Shown: positions 1 through 12,675, counted from the stretch's first letter. The stretch: DNA of 64,000 nt from Streptomyces sp. HUAS MG91 (GCF_040529335.1 NZ_CP159534.1:4216001-4280000), one strand, 5' to 3'. Translations and numbers: made by a program. Notes: generated by a model not told the origin, from the sequence alone.

Positions 1-1391
1 CGGTGCACGAGGAGGGTGTCGTGCACCGCGACATCAAACCGGCCAACATCCTGCTGGAGGCCACCGGCACCGGCCTGCCGCATCTGCGCCTGTCGGACTT
101 CGGCATCGCGATGCGCAAGGGCGAGCCACGGCTGACGGAGGCCAACTACGTGGTGGGAACGCCCGGTTACATCGCCCCCGAACAGGCGCTGGGGGCCGAG
201 CCGGACTTTCCCGCCGACCTGTTCGCCGCCGGTCTGGTCGCGCTCTATCTCCTCGAAGGCGCCAAGCCGGACAGCAAGGCCCTGATCGAACACTTCGCGG
301 AGCACGGCACCCCTGGACCTCCGCAGGGCGTGCCAGGGCCGCTGTGGGGTGTCCTCGCCGGGCTGCTGCAGCCGGATCCCGAGGCGCGCTTCCGCACCGC
401 GACCGGGGCCCGCAAGGCGCTGCTCGCCGCCGCCGAGCTCCTCCCGGAGCCGGGCCCCGACGACGAGCTGATCGAGGTCTTCGACCAACTCGGTCCGCTC
501 CCCCCGGGGTTCAGCCCCGAAGGGCCGGCCACCCGCGGCCGCAGGGCCCGCCCGCTGCACGCTCCAGCGGCCCCCTCGCCCGCCCCCGCTCCCTCGCACA
601 CGCAGTCGACGGTGGTGCCCGAACGGCCCCTGTCCCCGCCCCAGCCTCCTTCTCAGCCCGCGCCCTCGTCCGTGCCCCCGCGGCCCGCGCCCGAGATGCC
701 GCTCACGCCACCGCCGCCGCCACCGGTGCCGCCGGTGACTCCCGGGCCGATGCCCGCGGCCCTCTCGCCCACGCCCATACCCCACACGCCCACTTTCTCG
801 CCGGGGCCCGAGCGTCCCCAGCTCCCCCAGCACCCCGAGCACCCCGAGCACCCTCAGAACTCCCAGGACTCCCAGAGCCCCCGGAATCCCGAACCACCGA
901 CGCCGGAACCACCGGCCCCGAAGGCTCCTCTCCCCTCCATGTCGGAGACGGGCAGCTTCCATCTCCCGCCGCCGGCCGCCCCCGAAGAACAACTCCCACC
1001 GCCGGCCGCCCCCGAAGAACAACTCCCACCGCCGACCGCCCCCGAGGAACAGTCCCCGCCCCCGCTCGCGGTGCCTCCGATGCCGCCGGTCCAGCCCGTC
1101 ACGCCGCCGCCCGCGCCGGCCCCCGAGCCACAGCGCCCGGCACCCGCTCCTCGGGCGAAGTCCCCCGTTCCCGTCGTCACGTCCCCCCACAGCCTCTCCC
1201 TCTCCCCTCGTCCCGCACACACGGTGACGACCGTGACCCCACCCGATCAGGATCGTCACTCTCTGTACGCATCGGAGGGCAGGGAAGTTCCCCGGCGCCG
1301 TCCCGGACCACCCCCACGGGTGACGATCCCGATCGTGCTCATCGCGCTGATCTGCATCGCCGTGGGGATCTGGGCGCTGACACAGGCCTGA
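1..1391 (+). CDS. Serine/threonine protein kinase, C-terminal part (5' truncated by window edge)
   Basis: The reading frame enters from the left edge, so the N-lobe (P-loop and its lysine) is outside the window. The visible part opens with the catalytic loop HRDIKPANILL, followed by DFG about 20 residues later and an APE motif in GTPGYIAPEQ, so this is an active-type Hanks kinase. After about residue 150 comes a very proline-rich linker of nearly 300 residues containing three 10-residue repeats of PPPAAPEEQL type. A single membrane helix (VTIPIVLIALICIAVGIWAL) lies at the extreme C-terminus with almost nothing outside the membrane, so the kinase has no extracellular sensor of its own. It ends 13 bp from the end of the convergent gene. 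The substrate cannot be told from sequence. Confidence 0.93.
   Translation, partial: VHEEGVVHRDIKPANILLEATGTGLPHLRLSDFGIAMRKGEPRLTEANYVVGTPGYIAPEQALGAEPDFPADLFAAGLVALYLLEGAKPDSKALIEHFAEHGTPGPPQGVPGPLWGVLAGLLQPDPEARFRTATGARKALLAAAELLPEPGPDDELIEVFDQLGPLPPGFSPEGPATRGRRARPLHAPAAPSPAPAPSHTQSTVVPERPLSPPQPPSQPAPSSVPPRPAPEMPLTPPPPPPVPPVTPGPMPAALSPTPIPHTPTFSPGPERPQLPQHPEHPEHPQNSQDSQSPRNPEPPTPEPPAPKAPLPSMSETGSFHLPPPAAPEEQLPPPAAPEEQLPPPTAPEEQSPPPLAVPPMPPVQPVTPPPAPAPEPQRPAPAPRAKSPVPVVTSPHSLSLSPRPAHTVTTVTPPDQDRHSLYASEGREVPRRRPGPPPRVTIPIVLIALICIAVGIWALTQA
963..1052 (+). repeat. Three 30-bp in-frame tandem repeats in the kinase linker
   Basis: Three adjacent 30-bp units (963-992, 993-1022, 1023-1052) encode PPPAAPEEQL, PPPAAPEEQL and PPPTAPEEQS. 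The first two units differ at one base and the third by a few bases, so the copies are recent. They lengthen the disordered linker between kinase domain and membrane helix. Confidence 0.9.
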
Positions 1392-1404
1392 GGCCCGGCG
1401 CCCC

Positions 1405-2880
1405 TCAGCTCCGGACCCGCACCCGCCGCACCGCGACCGCCCGCCACACCGCGAGCCACAGCAGCAGCGCCGTGCCCGTCCCGATGCCGGCAACGCCGAT
1501 CACCGTCATCGCCGTGCTCCTCGGCGACGTAGAAGAGGAGGAAGCGGACCCCGCCCCGGCGGAGGTCCCGGAGTCGGCGGAACCCGGGCCGGAAGAACCG
1601 CCCGATTCTCCGCGACCGCGCCCCTCGTCGGCGGACCCGCCCGCGGCACCGCCCTGCGCGACCTCCAGGTCCTCCCACACGGCCCCGCCCGCGCCGTTCT
1701 CCGCGGCTTTGCGGTCCGCGTCGGTCACCTGGAAGTCCCCCGCGTCCCGTACGTAGTCGGGCGGCTGGACCGCGTCTCCGCCGACGGTCACCCGCAGCGT
1801 CACCACCGGCGCCTTGTCCTTGAGCTTGCGGGCCACCGCCGGATTCACGGAGACCTTCAGGTAGTACCAGCCCGCGAAGCGCATCGCCGCCTGCTCGTCG
1901 CTCGCCAGGTACCGGTTCTCGTAGGCCACGGGCGACAGCGGGTCGAACGTCACCGAGACCGGATCGCCCGCGTACGTGGCGTCCTTCGCCGTGACCGGGG
2001 CCCGGGCCGGGTTGTACAGCTGCACGTCGAACGCGTCGCTCACGCTGCCCGCGTGGGCCGAGCCCTCCGCCGAGGAGTTCAGCCCGGCCTCGACGGACAA
2101 CCGCTGCCCCCAGTCCACGGGCACGCGGAAGAAATGACTCTGCCCAGGGCCGACCCGGTCCTTCCAGGCTCCTTCCGACAGGGCCCGCGCATCGTTGAAG
2201 CCGGTGCCGCCGCTGCGCTGCGTGCCGGATCCCGACGGGGGCCGCACCGACGCCGACGACCCGTTCCGCGGGGTTCCGGTGGTCGCCGGGGTGACCAGGC
2301 CGGGCTCGGTGGCCACCTTCAGTTCGAGACCCCAGGTCCCGTCCGTCGAGCCGGCCTCCGACACCCGCTCCACGGCCACGTCGTAGGTCTCGGCCGACTG
2401 GCACCGCACGCCGCCCGTCTTCACGAGTCGTTCGACGACGGCCGCGACGGGTCGTGGATACGCGCCGGCGCGGAAGGTCGCGCGCTGGGAGTCGCACTCG
2501 TTCCCGGCGCGATCCTGAAGCGTCACGGTGACACCGTCCGAGGCCGCCGCCTTCGTCCCCGAGCCGAGCGGGGGAACCGCGACCACGGAGACGTAGGCGT
2601 TGGCCGCGCCGTCCAGAGCCACGCGGTAGTGGGCGGTGGCGTCCGCCCCCGCTCCGAGGGAACTCCGGTACGTCTGACCGGTCGTGAGCCGGGGTGCGTC
2701 GCTACTGCTCTGCGCTCCTCGTACGTTCTGCGCGCCCTCGGCGAAGACGTACGGGTCGCCGGCCCCGGTACCGATCGCTCCGGCGGACGCCGGGATCCCG
2801 CACAGCCCCACCCCGACGGCGACCGCCGCCCAGGCCCGGCCGCGTCGCCCCTCCATCAGCCGCCTCATGAGTCCCCTCAT
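1405..2880 (-). CDS. Exported, C-terminally membrane-anchored protein of unknown function
   Basis: About 491 residues. The N-terminus is a signal peptide (basic MRGLMRRLMEGRRGR, hydrophobic stretch, SAGA cleavage region). A folded extracellular part with several cysteines follows, then a Ser/Gly-rich stalk, one membrane helix near the C-terminus (TVIGVAGIGTGTALLLWLAV) and a short basic tail. ATG at 2880 is preferred over the upstream GTG at 2910 because AGGA lies 9 nt before it. The gene converges with the kinase gene. The architecture resembles surface receptors or adhesins, but I recognise no domain and assign no function. Confidence 0.75.
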   Translation of the reverse strand: MRGLMRRLMEGRRGRAWAAVAVGVGLCGIPASAGAIGTGAGDPYVFAEGAQNVRGAQSSSDAPRLTTGQTYRSSLGAGADATAHYRVALDGAANAYVSVVAVPPLGSGTKAAASDGVTVTLQDRAGNECDSQRATFRAGAYPRPVAAVVERLVKTGGVRCQSAETYDVAVERVSEAGSTDGTWGLELKVATEPGLVTPATTGTPRNGSSASVRPPSGSGTQRSGGTGFNDARALSEGAWKDRVGPGQSHFFRVPVDWGQRLSVEAGLNSSAEGSAHAGSVSDAFDVQLYNPARAPVTAKDATYAGDPVSVTFDPLSPVAYENRYLASDEQAAMRFAGWYYLKVSVNPAVARKLKDKAPVVTLRVTVGGDAVQPPDYVRDAGDFQVTDADRKAAENGAGGAVWEDLEVAQGGAAGGSADEGRGRGESGGSSGPGSADSGTSAGAGSASSSSTSPRSTAMTVIGVAGIGTGTALLLWLAVWRAVAVRRVRVRS

Positions 2881-3030
2881 GGAGCGCCATCCTGCCTTCC
2901 CGGGGCGCACACTGTCCGCCGCGCGCCGTAAATCCCGCCACTCACTTCGCCGGCGCGAGCCGCGTCATCACATACGCGAACGCGTCGCCGGCGGCCGAGC
3001 ACAGGTCGCGGAACCCCGCACCCGGACAGC

Positions 3031-3066
3031 ACGGAGCCCCGGCCGCTACTGCGACCGGGGCTCCGT
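3031..3066 (-). terminator. Rho-independent-type hairpin after the DLW-39 gene
   Basis: Perfect 12-bp arms ACGGAGCCCCGG and CCGGGGCTCCGT separated by 12 nt, about 20 nt beyond the stop of the leftward small gene. There is no strong U-tract, as is usual in Streptomyces. Confidence 0.75.
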
Positions 3067-3086
3067 GACGAGTCTGTTGTCGATAC

Positions 3087-3215
3087 TCACGAACCCGTGG
3101 GCACGGAGTCGGTCGCCTCCGTCCACAGATCCTGCTCGGCGCGATCCGCCTGGATCTGGCGGTACACGAGGAGCCCGCCGATGGCGGCCAGTGCGACCAG
3201 GAGAAGCTTCTTCAC
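3087..3215 (-). CDS. DLW-39 family small membrane protein
   Basis: A 42-residue protein (GTG start) beginning KKLLLVALAAIGGLLVYRQ, a single N-terminal membrane helix, followed by an acidic tail with the Asp-Leu-Trp (DLW) motif in AEQDLWTEATD. This matches the short actinobacterial DLW-39 family, typically coded near gyrA and its tRNA genes. A longer in-frame reading to 3371 is unlikely: GAGG lies just before the GTG, and the extra N-terminus is low-quality sequence. Function unknown. Confidence 0.8.
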   Translation of the reverse strand: MKKLLLVALAAIGGLLVYRQIQADRAEQDLWTEATDSVPTGS

Positions 3216-3551
3216 CGCGCGACCTCGTCTTTCCTTGACGTAGGGGACCTCTGGCGCCCGACTATACACACCGACCGATACCGATCGGTGACCTGGATCC
3301 GCCTCAACTCCCGCCCGCGCCACAGCAGTCGAATCGGAGCATCCGGCTCCCCGGTCTGATGGCTGTCTCATTCCCGGACTGTGAGATTCGCTGCTTTTCA
3401 GTAGTCATGGCAGCTCTTGCCCCTGCTTGAGGCCATCCGAGTGGTGTTCATCTGAAGATCGACGCGCCATGAGGGTCGGTCCCACCATCGAGGGCCTGCG
3501 TACACATCATGAGGAAAGTACGCAAATCGCCCAACCTGAAAGCGAGGGGCC

Positions 3552-3887
3552 ATGACCAAGAACAAGGTCATGACGCTGTGGACCATCGTCATCTCTGCCT
3601 TCATCGCGCTCTTCTCGGCGCTCGGTCTCGTCACCCCGGCCACCGCGGCCGCTCCCGTCCAGCAGACAGAGGAGGCGCACCAGGCCATCGAGGCCGACGC
3701 CCCCGCCGCCACGGCGTCGCATCCCTTCTGGGCCTTCAAGAGGTCCCTGCCACCGACGATGAAGCAGCGCATCCGCGCCGAGGCCCACGGTTCCTCCCCC
3801 AGCTGCCGCCACCGCCCGCCGGCCGACTCCGAACAGTCCGACAGCGACACGGAATTGGCGAACGAAGCACTCGCGGGGCAGCTGTAG
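3552..3887 (+). CDS. Small exported protein, resembles DUF6344
   Basis: 111 residues with a clear signal peptide (MTKNK, then a hydrophobic stretch MTLWTIVISAFIALFSALGL and a TPATAAAP cleavage region). The mature part is hydrophilic, with a central HPFWAFKRSLPPTMKQRIRAEAHG segment (two parts: HPFWAFKRSLPP and TMKQRIRAEAHG) and two Cys or fewer. GAGGGG sits 5 nt before ATG. It resembles small Streptomyces proteins filed as DUF6344; that name is from memory and unverified. Role unknown. Confidence 0.7.
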   Translation: MTKNKVMTLWTIVISAFIALFSALGLVTPATAAAPVQQTEEAHQAIEADAPAATASHPFWAFKRSLPPTMKQRIRAEAHGSSPSCRHRPPADSEQSDSDTELANEALAGQL

Positions 3888-4484
3888 CCCGTACAGCACG
3901 ACCCGCGACACCAGTGAGCAGCGTGAGAGCAGGCGCACAGGCACGGCACACGCTGCGGCAGGAACAGCACGCTCGAGAAACAACGCACCACAGGCAGCAC
4001 CGAGCATTTGCAGCACGCGGTAAGCACACAGCAAGCAGTACGCAATACGCGACACAGGTAGTACCGGCAGCAGGCAGTACGCGCCACAGCAGGTAGTACC
4101 GGCGTCAGGCAACACGTGCCACAGGTAGTACCAGCGGCACGCAGTACGCACCGCAGGCAGTGCCAGGACCACGTAGTACGCAGGCCAGGCACGCCAGCAA
4201 CAAAAGACACAGCAGGCGTAACAGCCACAACAGGCAGTACGCATACGGGACGACGACGCGGCACCGCGCACAGCGGCATGCCCACGCCGCCCCTGGCCCA
4301 CCCCTGGGTGGTCCCGCACAACCAAAGAAGCCAAGCCCCACCAGGCCCCAGCCAGCACGTCCGGCTGAGCGGGCCCTTTCGGCGTGCTCCCGCGGGAATG
4401 AGTCACAGCAGGGTCACAACGGCCACACAGGAACCCGCCATCACGGATGATGCAGCGTCACCACAGCTCATCCCAGGGGGAACC
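3888..4484. other. Gene-free stretch carrying an AGTAC repeat tract
   Basis: Roughly 600 bp between the small exported protein and the lipoprotein gene. Candidate reading frames here are Cys- or Arg-rich and lack Streptomyces codon bias. The base composition is A-rich for the region. The only structure I see is the degenerate AGTAC repeat tract at 4037-4240. Confidence 0.6.
4037..4240. repeat. Degenerate repeat tract built on CAGGYAGTACSG
   Basis: Eight AGTAC words start at 4037, 4060, 4076, 4095, 4127, 4143, 4175 and 4236. Most sit in the wider consensus CAGGTAGTACC or CAGGCAGTACGC. Several spacings are 16 or 32 nt, suggesting decayed amplification of a unit of about 16 nt. CA-rich filler separates the copies. 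No function is recognised. Confidence 0.65.
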
Positions 4485-4880
4485 ATGCGCACCCGTATCA
4501 CCGCCGCTGTCATCGCCGCCTTACTCGCCACCGGCGCCGTCGCCTGCTCGTCCAGCGACACCGAGGCCGACCCCGCCGCCTGCAAGGCCGCGATGAAGAA
4601 GCAGTTCGACGAGGCCATGAAGAAGGGCGGCGACGCGGCCGCAGCCGACGGGCGACCCGATGCCTGCGTCGGCATCGACGACAAGACCGCCCAGCGTTAC
4701 GCCAAGGAGCTCATGGGCGACGCCATGGATGACGCCATGAAGTCCGCCGTACCCGACCTCGACCCGGACGACGTCACCGCGTCCCCGCCGAACGCCGACG
4801 ACATCAAGGAGAGCCTCGACGCCATCAAGGGCGACCTGGACGACGCGCTCGACGAAGCGGGCATCACGCCGACCCCTTGA
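4485..4880 (+). CDS. Probable small lipoprotein, unknown function
   Basis: 131 residues. It begins MRTRITAAVIAALLATG with a lipobox-like AVAC, so Cys is the likely lipid-modified residue, followed by a Ser/Asp linker. The mature part is rich in Asp, Ala, Lys and Met and has two further cysteines (PAACKAAM and PDACVGID) that could form a disulfide. Helical repeats with DDAMKSAVPD and DDALDEAGI follow. ATG follows AGGGGGAACC. Longer in-frame extensions upstream run through the repeat tract and are rejected. Confidence 0.75.
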   Translation: MRTRITAAVIAALLATGAVACSSSDTEADPAACKAAMKKQFDEAMKKGGDAAAADGRPDACVGIDDKTAQRYAKELMGDAMDDAMKSAVPDLDPDDVTASPPNADDIKESLDAIKGDLDDALDEAGITPTP

Positions 4881-4966
4881 CCGACGGAGGCGGCGCCCGT
4901 GGCCGGCAACCCACGCGACGGGCGCCCCTACCGCCGACTCTCCGCCGTCGAAGCAACACCAAAACG

Positions 4967-5005
4967 CAGAGAAGGCGCCTCCCGCCAGGGGAGACGCCTT
5001 CTCTG
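4967..5005. terminator. Hairpin terminator beside the att copy
   Basis: Arms CAGAGAAGGCG (4967-4977) and CGCCTTCTCTG (4995-5005) are perfectly complementary. It lies 16 bp before the tRNA-derived duplication, so before insertion of the element it probably terminated transcription of tRNA-Ile. It now follows the lipoprotein gene. Confidence 0.7.
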
Positions 5006-5020
5006 ATGAATCTCTTGAAA

Positions 5021-5064
5021 GTGGGGCTAACAGGATTTGAACCTGTGGCCTCATCCTTATCAGG
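5021..5064 (-). repeat. Distal attachment site: 44-bp copy of the tRNA-Ile 3' part
   Basis: Identical over 44 bp to 6758-6801. The copy covers the tRNA 3' end, T arm, variable loop and anticodon stem-loop up to CTGATAA, then diverges. It lacks the D arm and 5' acceptor strand, so it cannot itself be a tRNA. Confidence 0.9.
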
Positions 5065-5165
5065 TCGATCGAGGGGGCCTCTCGATCTTGATGAGCGTCC
5101 ACTGAGTCCTGGTCCTGCTGCCGCTGAGATTCGACGTTGATCGGCGACGTACGCCCGTATTGATG

Positions 5166-5588
5166 TCAGCCGCTGGTGTCAGTCGACTCAGGCGCCCTTG
5201 ACAGTTCGGTCCGCTCGGCTGTCACGAGGTAGCCGGTGAAGTCGACGTGTGGGCGATTCGCTGCCCAGCCGTCCGCTTCTCGGACCTGAACCAATTCGGT
5301 TGTGCCCGGTACCGGATGCCGCACGTTCGACGTGCTGCCTGGGGGGACTTCGTACCTACAGTGCACCTCTGAGATGGTCAGCACCCGCAAACGGGTTGGC
5401 GCATGCTCGCCTTCCCGGCCGTGATGCTCCTCGCAAAAGTCGATCTCCGCAGCACGTTCGCTACCAACGAGGTCGGCGTAATCCTCGGGATCGACCTCCA
5501 GTAGGTGCCACGAGACGACATCTCCCGGCGTGAAGTTCTCCCCGCAGCACTGGATCTGCCAGTCATCGACCCAAATCGTCAACGTCAT
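5166..5588 (-). CDS. DUF6578-like hypothetical protein (element cargo)
   Basis: 140 residues starting MTLTIWVDDWQIQCCGENF. The early WVDDWQ and CCGE motifs recall the actinobacterial DUF6578 family (recalled, not searched). An internal DFCEEHHG segment could bind metal together with the Cys pair. The start at 5588 is chosen because the 64-residue extension to 5780 overlaps the recombinase remnant on the other strand and looks non-coding. No good ribosome-binding site is visible. It lies between the att copies, near the distal end. Function unknown. Confidence 0.7.
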   Translation of the reverse strand: MTLTIWVDDWQIQCCGENFTPGDVVSWHLLEVDPEDYADLVGSERAAEIDFCEEHHGREGEHAPTRLRVLTISEVHCRYEVPPGSTSNVRHPVPGTTELVQVREADGWAANRPHVDFTGYLVTAERTELSRAPESTDTSG

Positions 5589-5762
5589 GCCGTCATTGTC
5601 CGTAGGGTGTCCCGCGCTCACCAGGGGTTTTGCTCGCACCCTCCGCGCAGACCTCAACCCACCACTCTCCCCAGCTCCCATCCCGTTCACCATCGACCCA
5701 GGCAGAGCCGAGCAGACGCGGCCCATGGCGTCCAGGTCGTCCGTACAGTGGCGCGCTCCACC

Positions 5763-6236
5763 TGGAAGCAGGTCCAGCACGAGAAGGGCAAGGGCTCGGT
5801 GCTCAAAGACCTCAAGACCGAGTCCTCACAGGCGGTGCTCCCCTTGCCCGAAATCTGCGCTCGCGCTCTGGAGGAACGCCGGGAGCTCCAGGAGCTGGAA
5901 CGGAAGATCGCGGGCGAGCACTGGGAGCAGGCAGAAGGCCAAGACCTGATCTTCTCGGCTGACCACGGCGGGATGATCGACCCCGTGGGCTTCTCACGGA
6001 GCTTCGGCCGCTTGGTGAGCCGCGCCGGCGTCCGGCGCATCACGGTCCGGCTGGCCCGGCACACCTGCGGGACCCTGCTCGCCTTCCTCAAGGTCCATCC
6101 CAAGGTGGCGCAAGCGATCCTGCGGCACAGCCAGATCAGCATGACCATGGACGTCTACACGCACGTGGTCGGCTCCGACGAACGGGAAGCCGTCGCGATG
6201 CTCGCCGAACTTCTGGAAGATCCGTTGCTCGGCTAA
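5763..6236 (+). pseudogene. Tyrosine recombinase (integrase) C-terminal fragment
   Basis: The frame from WKQVQHEK onward reads as the catalytic C-terminal part of an actinomycete integrase: a TESSQAVLPLP segment (usually the K-beta region), GFSRSFGRL, the box-II region VRLARHTCGTLL, ILRHSQISMTMDVYTHV with the nucleophile tyrosine, and a normal end. The core-binding domain and the first catalytic arginine are absent upstream. In box II the expected HxxR histidine appears as arginine (VRLAR). It is therefore broken twice and cannot be an active recombinase. The in-frame sequence upstream of 5763 has no integrase character. Confidence 0.8.
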
Positions 6237-6274
6237 CTCACGCTGGGGCTCTGAGGCAGGCGCATGATGACGTC

Positions 6275-6700
6275 ATGACCCAGAACTCATCGAACCCCAT
6301 CGTGGAAGCGGGCTGGCAGAAGGTACGTGACGATGGGCGCGTTCATACCGAGCTACTGGATGCCGCTTACGCCGAGCCACGCCTGCGGCAGCTCTTCCCC
6401 TGGACGGGAATGGGGGAGCTTCATTTCAGCCGTTGCACCGAGAAGCGGTGGACCTGGGACATCCCCTACATCGCGCCCGGTACCGAAGGCACCTACTGGG
6501 CCCTCGGGCCGCTGCGATCCGAGTGGGTAGGACAAGTAGCCACAGTGCAGGAAGCCATCGCCCTGGTGGTCGACCGTCTGCCGCCGAACTGCGGTCCTGC
6601 CTTCGTGGGCACCCCTGAAGAGCTCGCCACGCACGAAGCAACGAAGCTGGAGCAGAAGCTGGAGCAACAGAAAGACAAAGGTCAGGCAGAGAGCGGCTGA
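6275..6700 (+). CDS. DUF6193-like protein (element cargo)
   Basis: 141 residues. The middle reads AYAEPRLRQLFPWTGMGELHFSR, split as AYAEPRLRQLF and PWTGMGELHFSR, with WDIPYI and GTYWALGP further on. This is the pattern of the DUF6193 family, often labelled natural-product biosynthesis protein although its role is unproven. The C-terminus is a charged coiled coil of KLEQKLEQQ type. It lies 38 bp after the integrase remnant and just before a terminator, inside the att-bounded segment. Confidence 0.72.
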   Translation: MTQNSSNPIVEAGWQKVRDDGRVHTELLDAAYAEPRLRQLFPWTGMGELHFSRCTEKRWTWDIPYIAPGTEGTYWALGPLRSEWVGQVATVQEAIALVVDRLPPNCGPAFVGTPEELATHEATKLEQKLEQQKDKGQAESG

Positions 6701-6718
6701 TGTCAGCCGTAGATGTCA

Positions 6719-6750
6719 AAGACCCCCAGCCGATTCCGGCTGGGGGTCTT
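6719..6750. terminator. Strong hairpin terminator between cargo gene and tRNA-Ile
   Basis: Arms AAGACCCCCAGCCG and CGGCTGGGGGTCTT (14 bp) with loop ATTC. Flanking A and T runs allow it to act on both strands: for the rightward cargo gene and for the leftward tRNA, which ends 9 bp away. Confidence 0.88.
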
Positions 6751-6757
6751 CTCGCAT

Positions 6758-6801
6758 GTGGGGCTAACAGGATTTGAACCTGTGGCCTCATCCTTATCAG
6801 G
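6758..6801 (-). repeat. Proximal attachment site inside tRNA-Ile
   Basis: Second copy of the 44-bp direct repeat. It coincides with the tRNA 3' end through the anticodon loop, so integration left an intact tRNA gene on this side. Confidence 0.9.
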
Positions 6802-6832
6802 GATGCGCTCTAACCAACTGAGCTATAGCCCC
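6759..6832 (-). tRNA. tRNA-Ile (anticodon GAT)
   Basis: 74 nt on the minus strand. The acceptor stem GGGGCTA/TAGCCCC is perfect. The D arm is GCTC-AGTTGGTTA-GAGC, the anticodon arm CATCC-CTGATAA-GGATG, and the T arm ACAGG-TTCAAAT-CCTGT. Discriminator is A and CCA is not encoded. Its 3' part is the attachment site of the neighbouring element. tRNA-Ile near gyrA is the usual actinobacterial arrangement; the often-paired tRNA-Ala is not visible here. Confidence 0.97.
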
Positions 6833-6952
6833 GCCGCGCTCTGCGGTGTGTGTCCCGCGCGCTGACTCCTGAAGATTAGCGCACTGGAGGGCCAGTCCCA
6901 AAATCGATAGTCCTGGCCCGCCCACCAGCGGGTCTTCAGACCGCCGCGAGCG

Positions 6953-7645
6953 TCACTCGTCCTCGGCGAGCGTGAGCTCGATGCCGCCGACGAAGCCCGC
7001 GGAGAGGTTGTAGATGAACGCGCCGAGCGTCGCCAGCGCCGTCGCCAGGACGACGTCGATGACCGCGATGACCGTCGTGAACATCAGCACGCGCGGGAGC
7101 GACAGGAACGACTGGAGGTCGAAGCCGTTGCCCTCGTTCGAACCCGTGGCCTCGGAGATCGTGCCGCCGACCGTGGAGAAGACACCCATGGCGTCCATGA
7201 CCATCCACAGCACGGCGGCCGCGATGATCGTGCAGATGCCGAGTGCGATGGACAGCAGGAAGCTGACCTTCATCACCGACCACGGATCGGCCTTGGCCAC
7301 GCGCAGGCGAGCCTTGCGGGTGCGCGGAGTGGTGCGCGCCCCGGTGCGCGGCCTGCGCACCGCTCCGCCCGCCGGGGCGTTCTGGTACGCCTGCGGCGGG
7401 TGATACGGGCCGGCCGGCTGCTGCGGCTGCTGCCGCTCGCCGGGCAGGGCCCCGCCGCCACCGGCGGCGTACTGCTGGGTCTGCGGACCTCGGGTGTCCG
7501 TCACAGTTCCCCCCTGGGATCCATGAGACTCGTGCGCGTTCGCCGAGCCGCTCGAGTCCTTGACGTCGCGAGCGGAGCCACGGCCGCTCTCCGATTCCGT
7601 ACCGGCGGATGTTCCGGTAGAGCCTGCGCCCGTGGCTCCGCTCAC
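6953..7645 (-). CDS. DUF3566 transmembrane protein, last gene after gyrA
   Basis: 230 residues. A long disordered N-terminal part rich in Gly, Ser, Gln and Pro leads to the DUF3566 domain from about residue 105: RKARLRVAKADPWSVMKVSF, then two or three membrane helices (LLSIALGICTIIAAAVLWMV and VLMFTTVIAVIDVVLATALA). The conserved DPWSVMK entry to the first helix is typical. It starts 18 bp after gyrA and is presumably co-transcribed. Its function is unknown; in actinobacteria it constantly neighbours gyrA. Confidence 0.92.
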   Translation of the reverse strand: MSGATGAGSTGTSAGTESESGRGSARDVKDSSGSANAHESHGSQGGTVTDTRGPQTQQYAAGGGGALPGERQQPQQPAGPYHPPQAYQNAPAGGAVRRPRTGARTTPRTRKARLRVAKADPWSVMKVSFLLSIALGICTIIAAAVLWMVMDAMGVFSTVGGTISEATGSNEGNGFDLQSFLSLPRVLMFTTVIAVIDVVLATALATLGAFIYNLSAGFVGGIELTLAEDE

Positions 7646-7663
7646 GATGACTCTCTCCTCGCG

Positions 7664-10285
<2,622 letters not shown>

Positions 10286-10327
10286 TGCTGGTGAAGATCC
10301 TTTCTGCGGCGGTCAGCTGAGACCGAC

Positions 10328-12460
<2,133 letters not shown>

Positions 12461-12675
12461 TCAGCGTTGCTCGGTGCGTCCCACAAGTGGGGCGGGATTG
12501 CTCTCCAGTGTACCGGTAGCGCCGACAGTGATGGGGGTTTGCCGGTACCTGAGTCCGCACGTGCCGCCCTCAACCGGTCTCGGCCGACTCCCCCTATGCG
12601 GAAAGGGGCTCCAAGAGGCTCACAGCGGCACTCAGCGCTTCGAGGTGTCAACCAGCAGCTACCGTGACCGCGCTC

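Larger units (their letters stand above)
5021..6801. mobile_element. Decayed integrative element in tRNA-Ile, about 1.8 kb
   Basis: A 44-bp direct repeat bounds the segment: 5021-5064, and 6758-6801 inside the intact tRNA-Ile gene. Inside are the C-terminal remnant of a tyrosine recombinase and two orphan genes of patchily distributed families (DUF6578-like, DUF6193-like). No excisionase, replication or transfer gene remains. Site-specific integration into the 3' end of a tRNA gene by a tyrosine recombinase is typical of actinomycete AICEs and phages. The element is too reduced to say which it was. Confidence 0.8.

Noticed and set aside
4037..4240. Possible CRISPR array
   Set aside because: Repeat words are only about 12 nt, spacing is irregular, and there are no cas genes in the window.
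3398..4406. Cys-rich minus-strand frames of about 300 codons across the AGTAC repeat tract
   Set aside because: Cys, Tyr and Arg come from the GTACTACC-type repeats; composition is unlike any Streptomyces protein, and the frames overlap a credible exported-protein gene.
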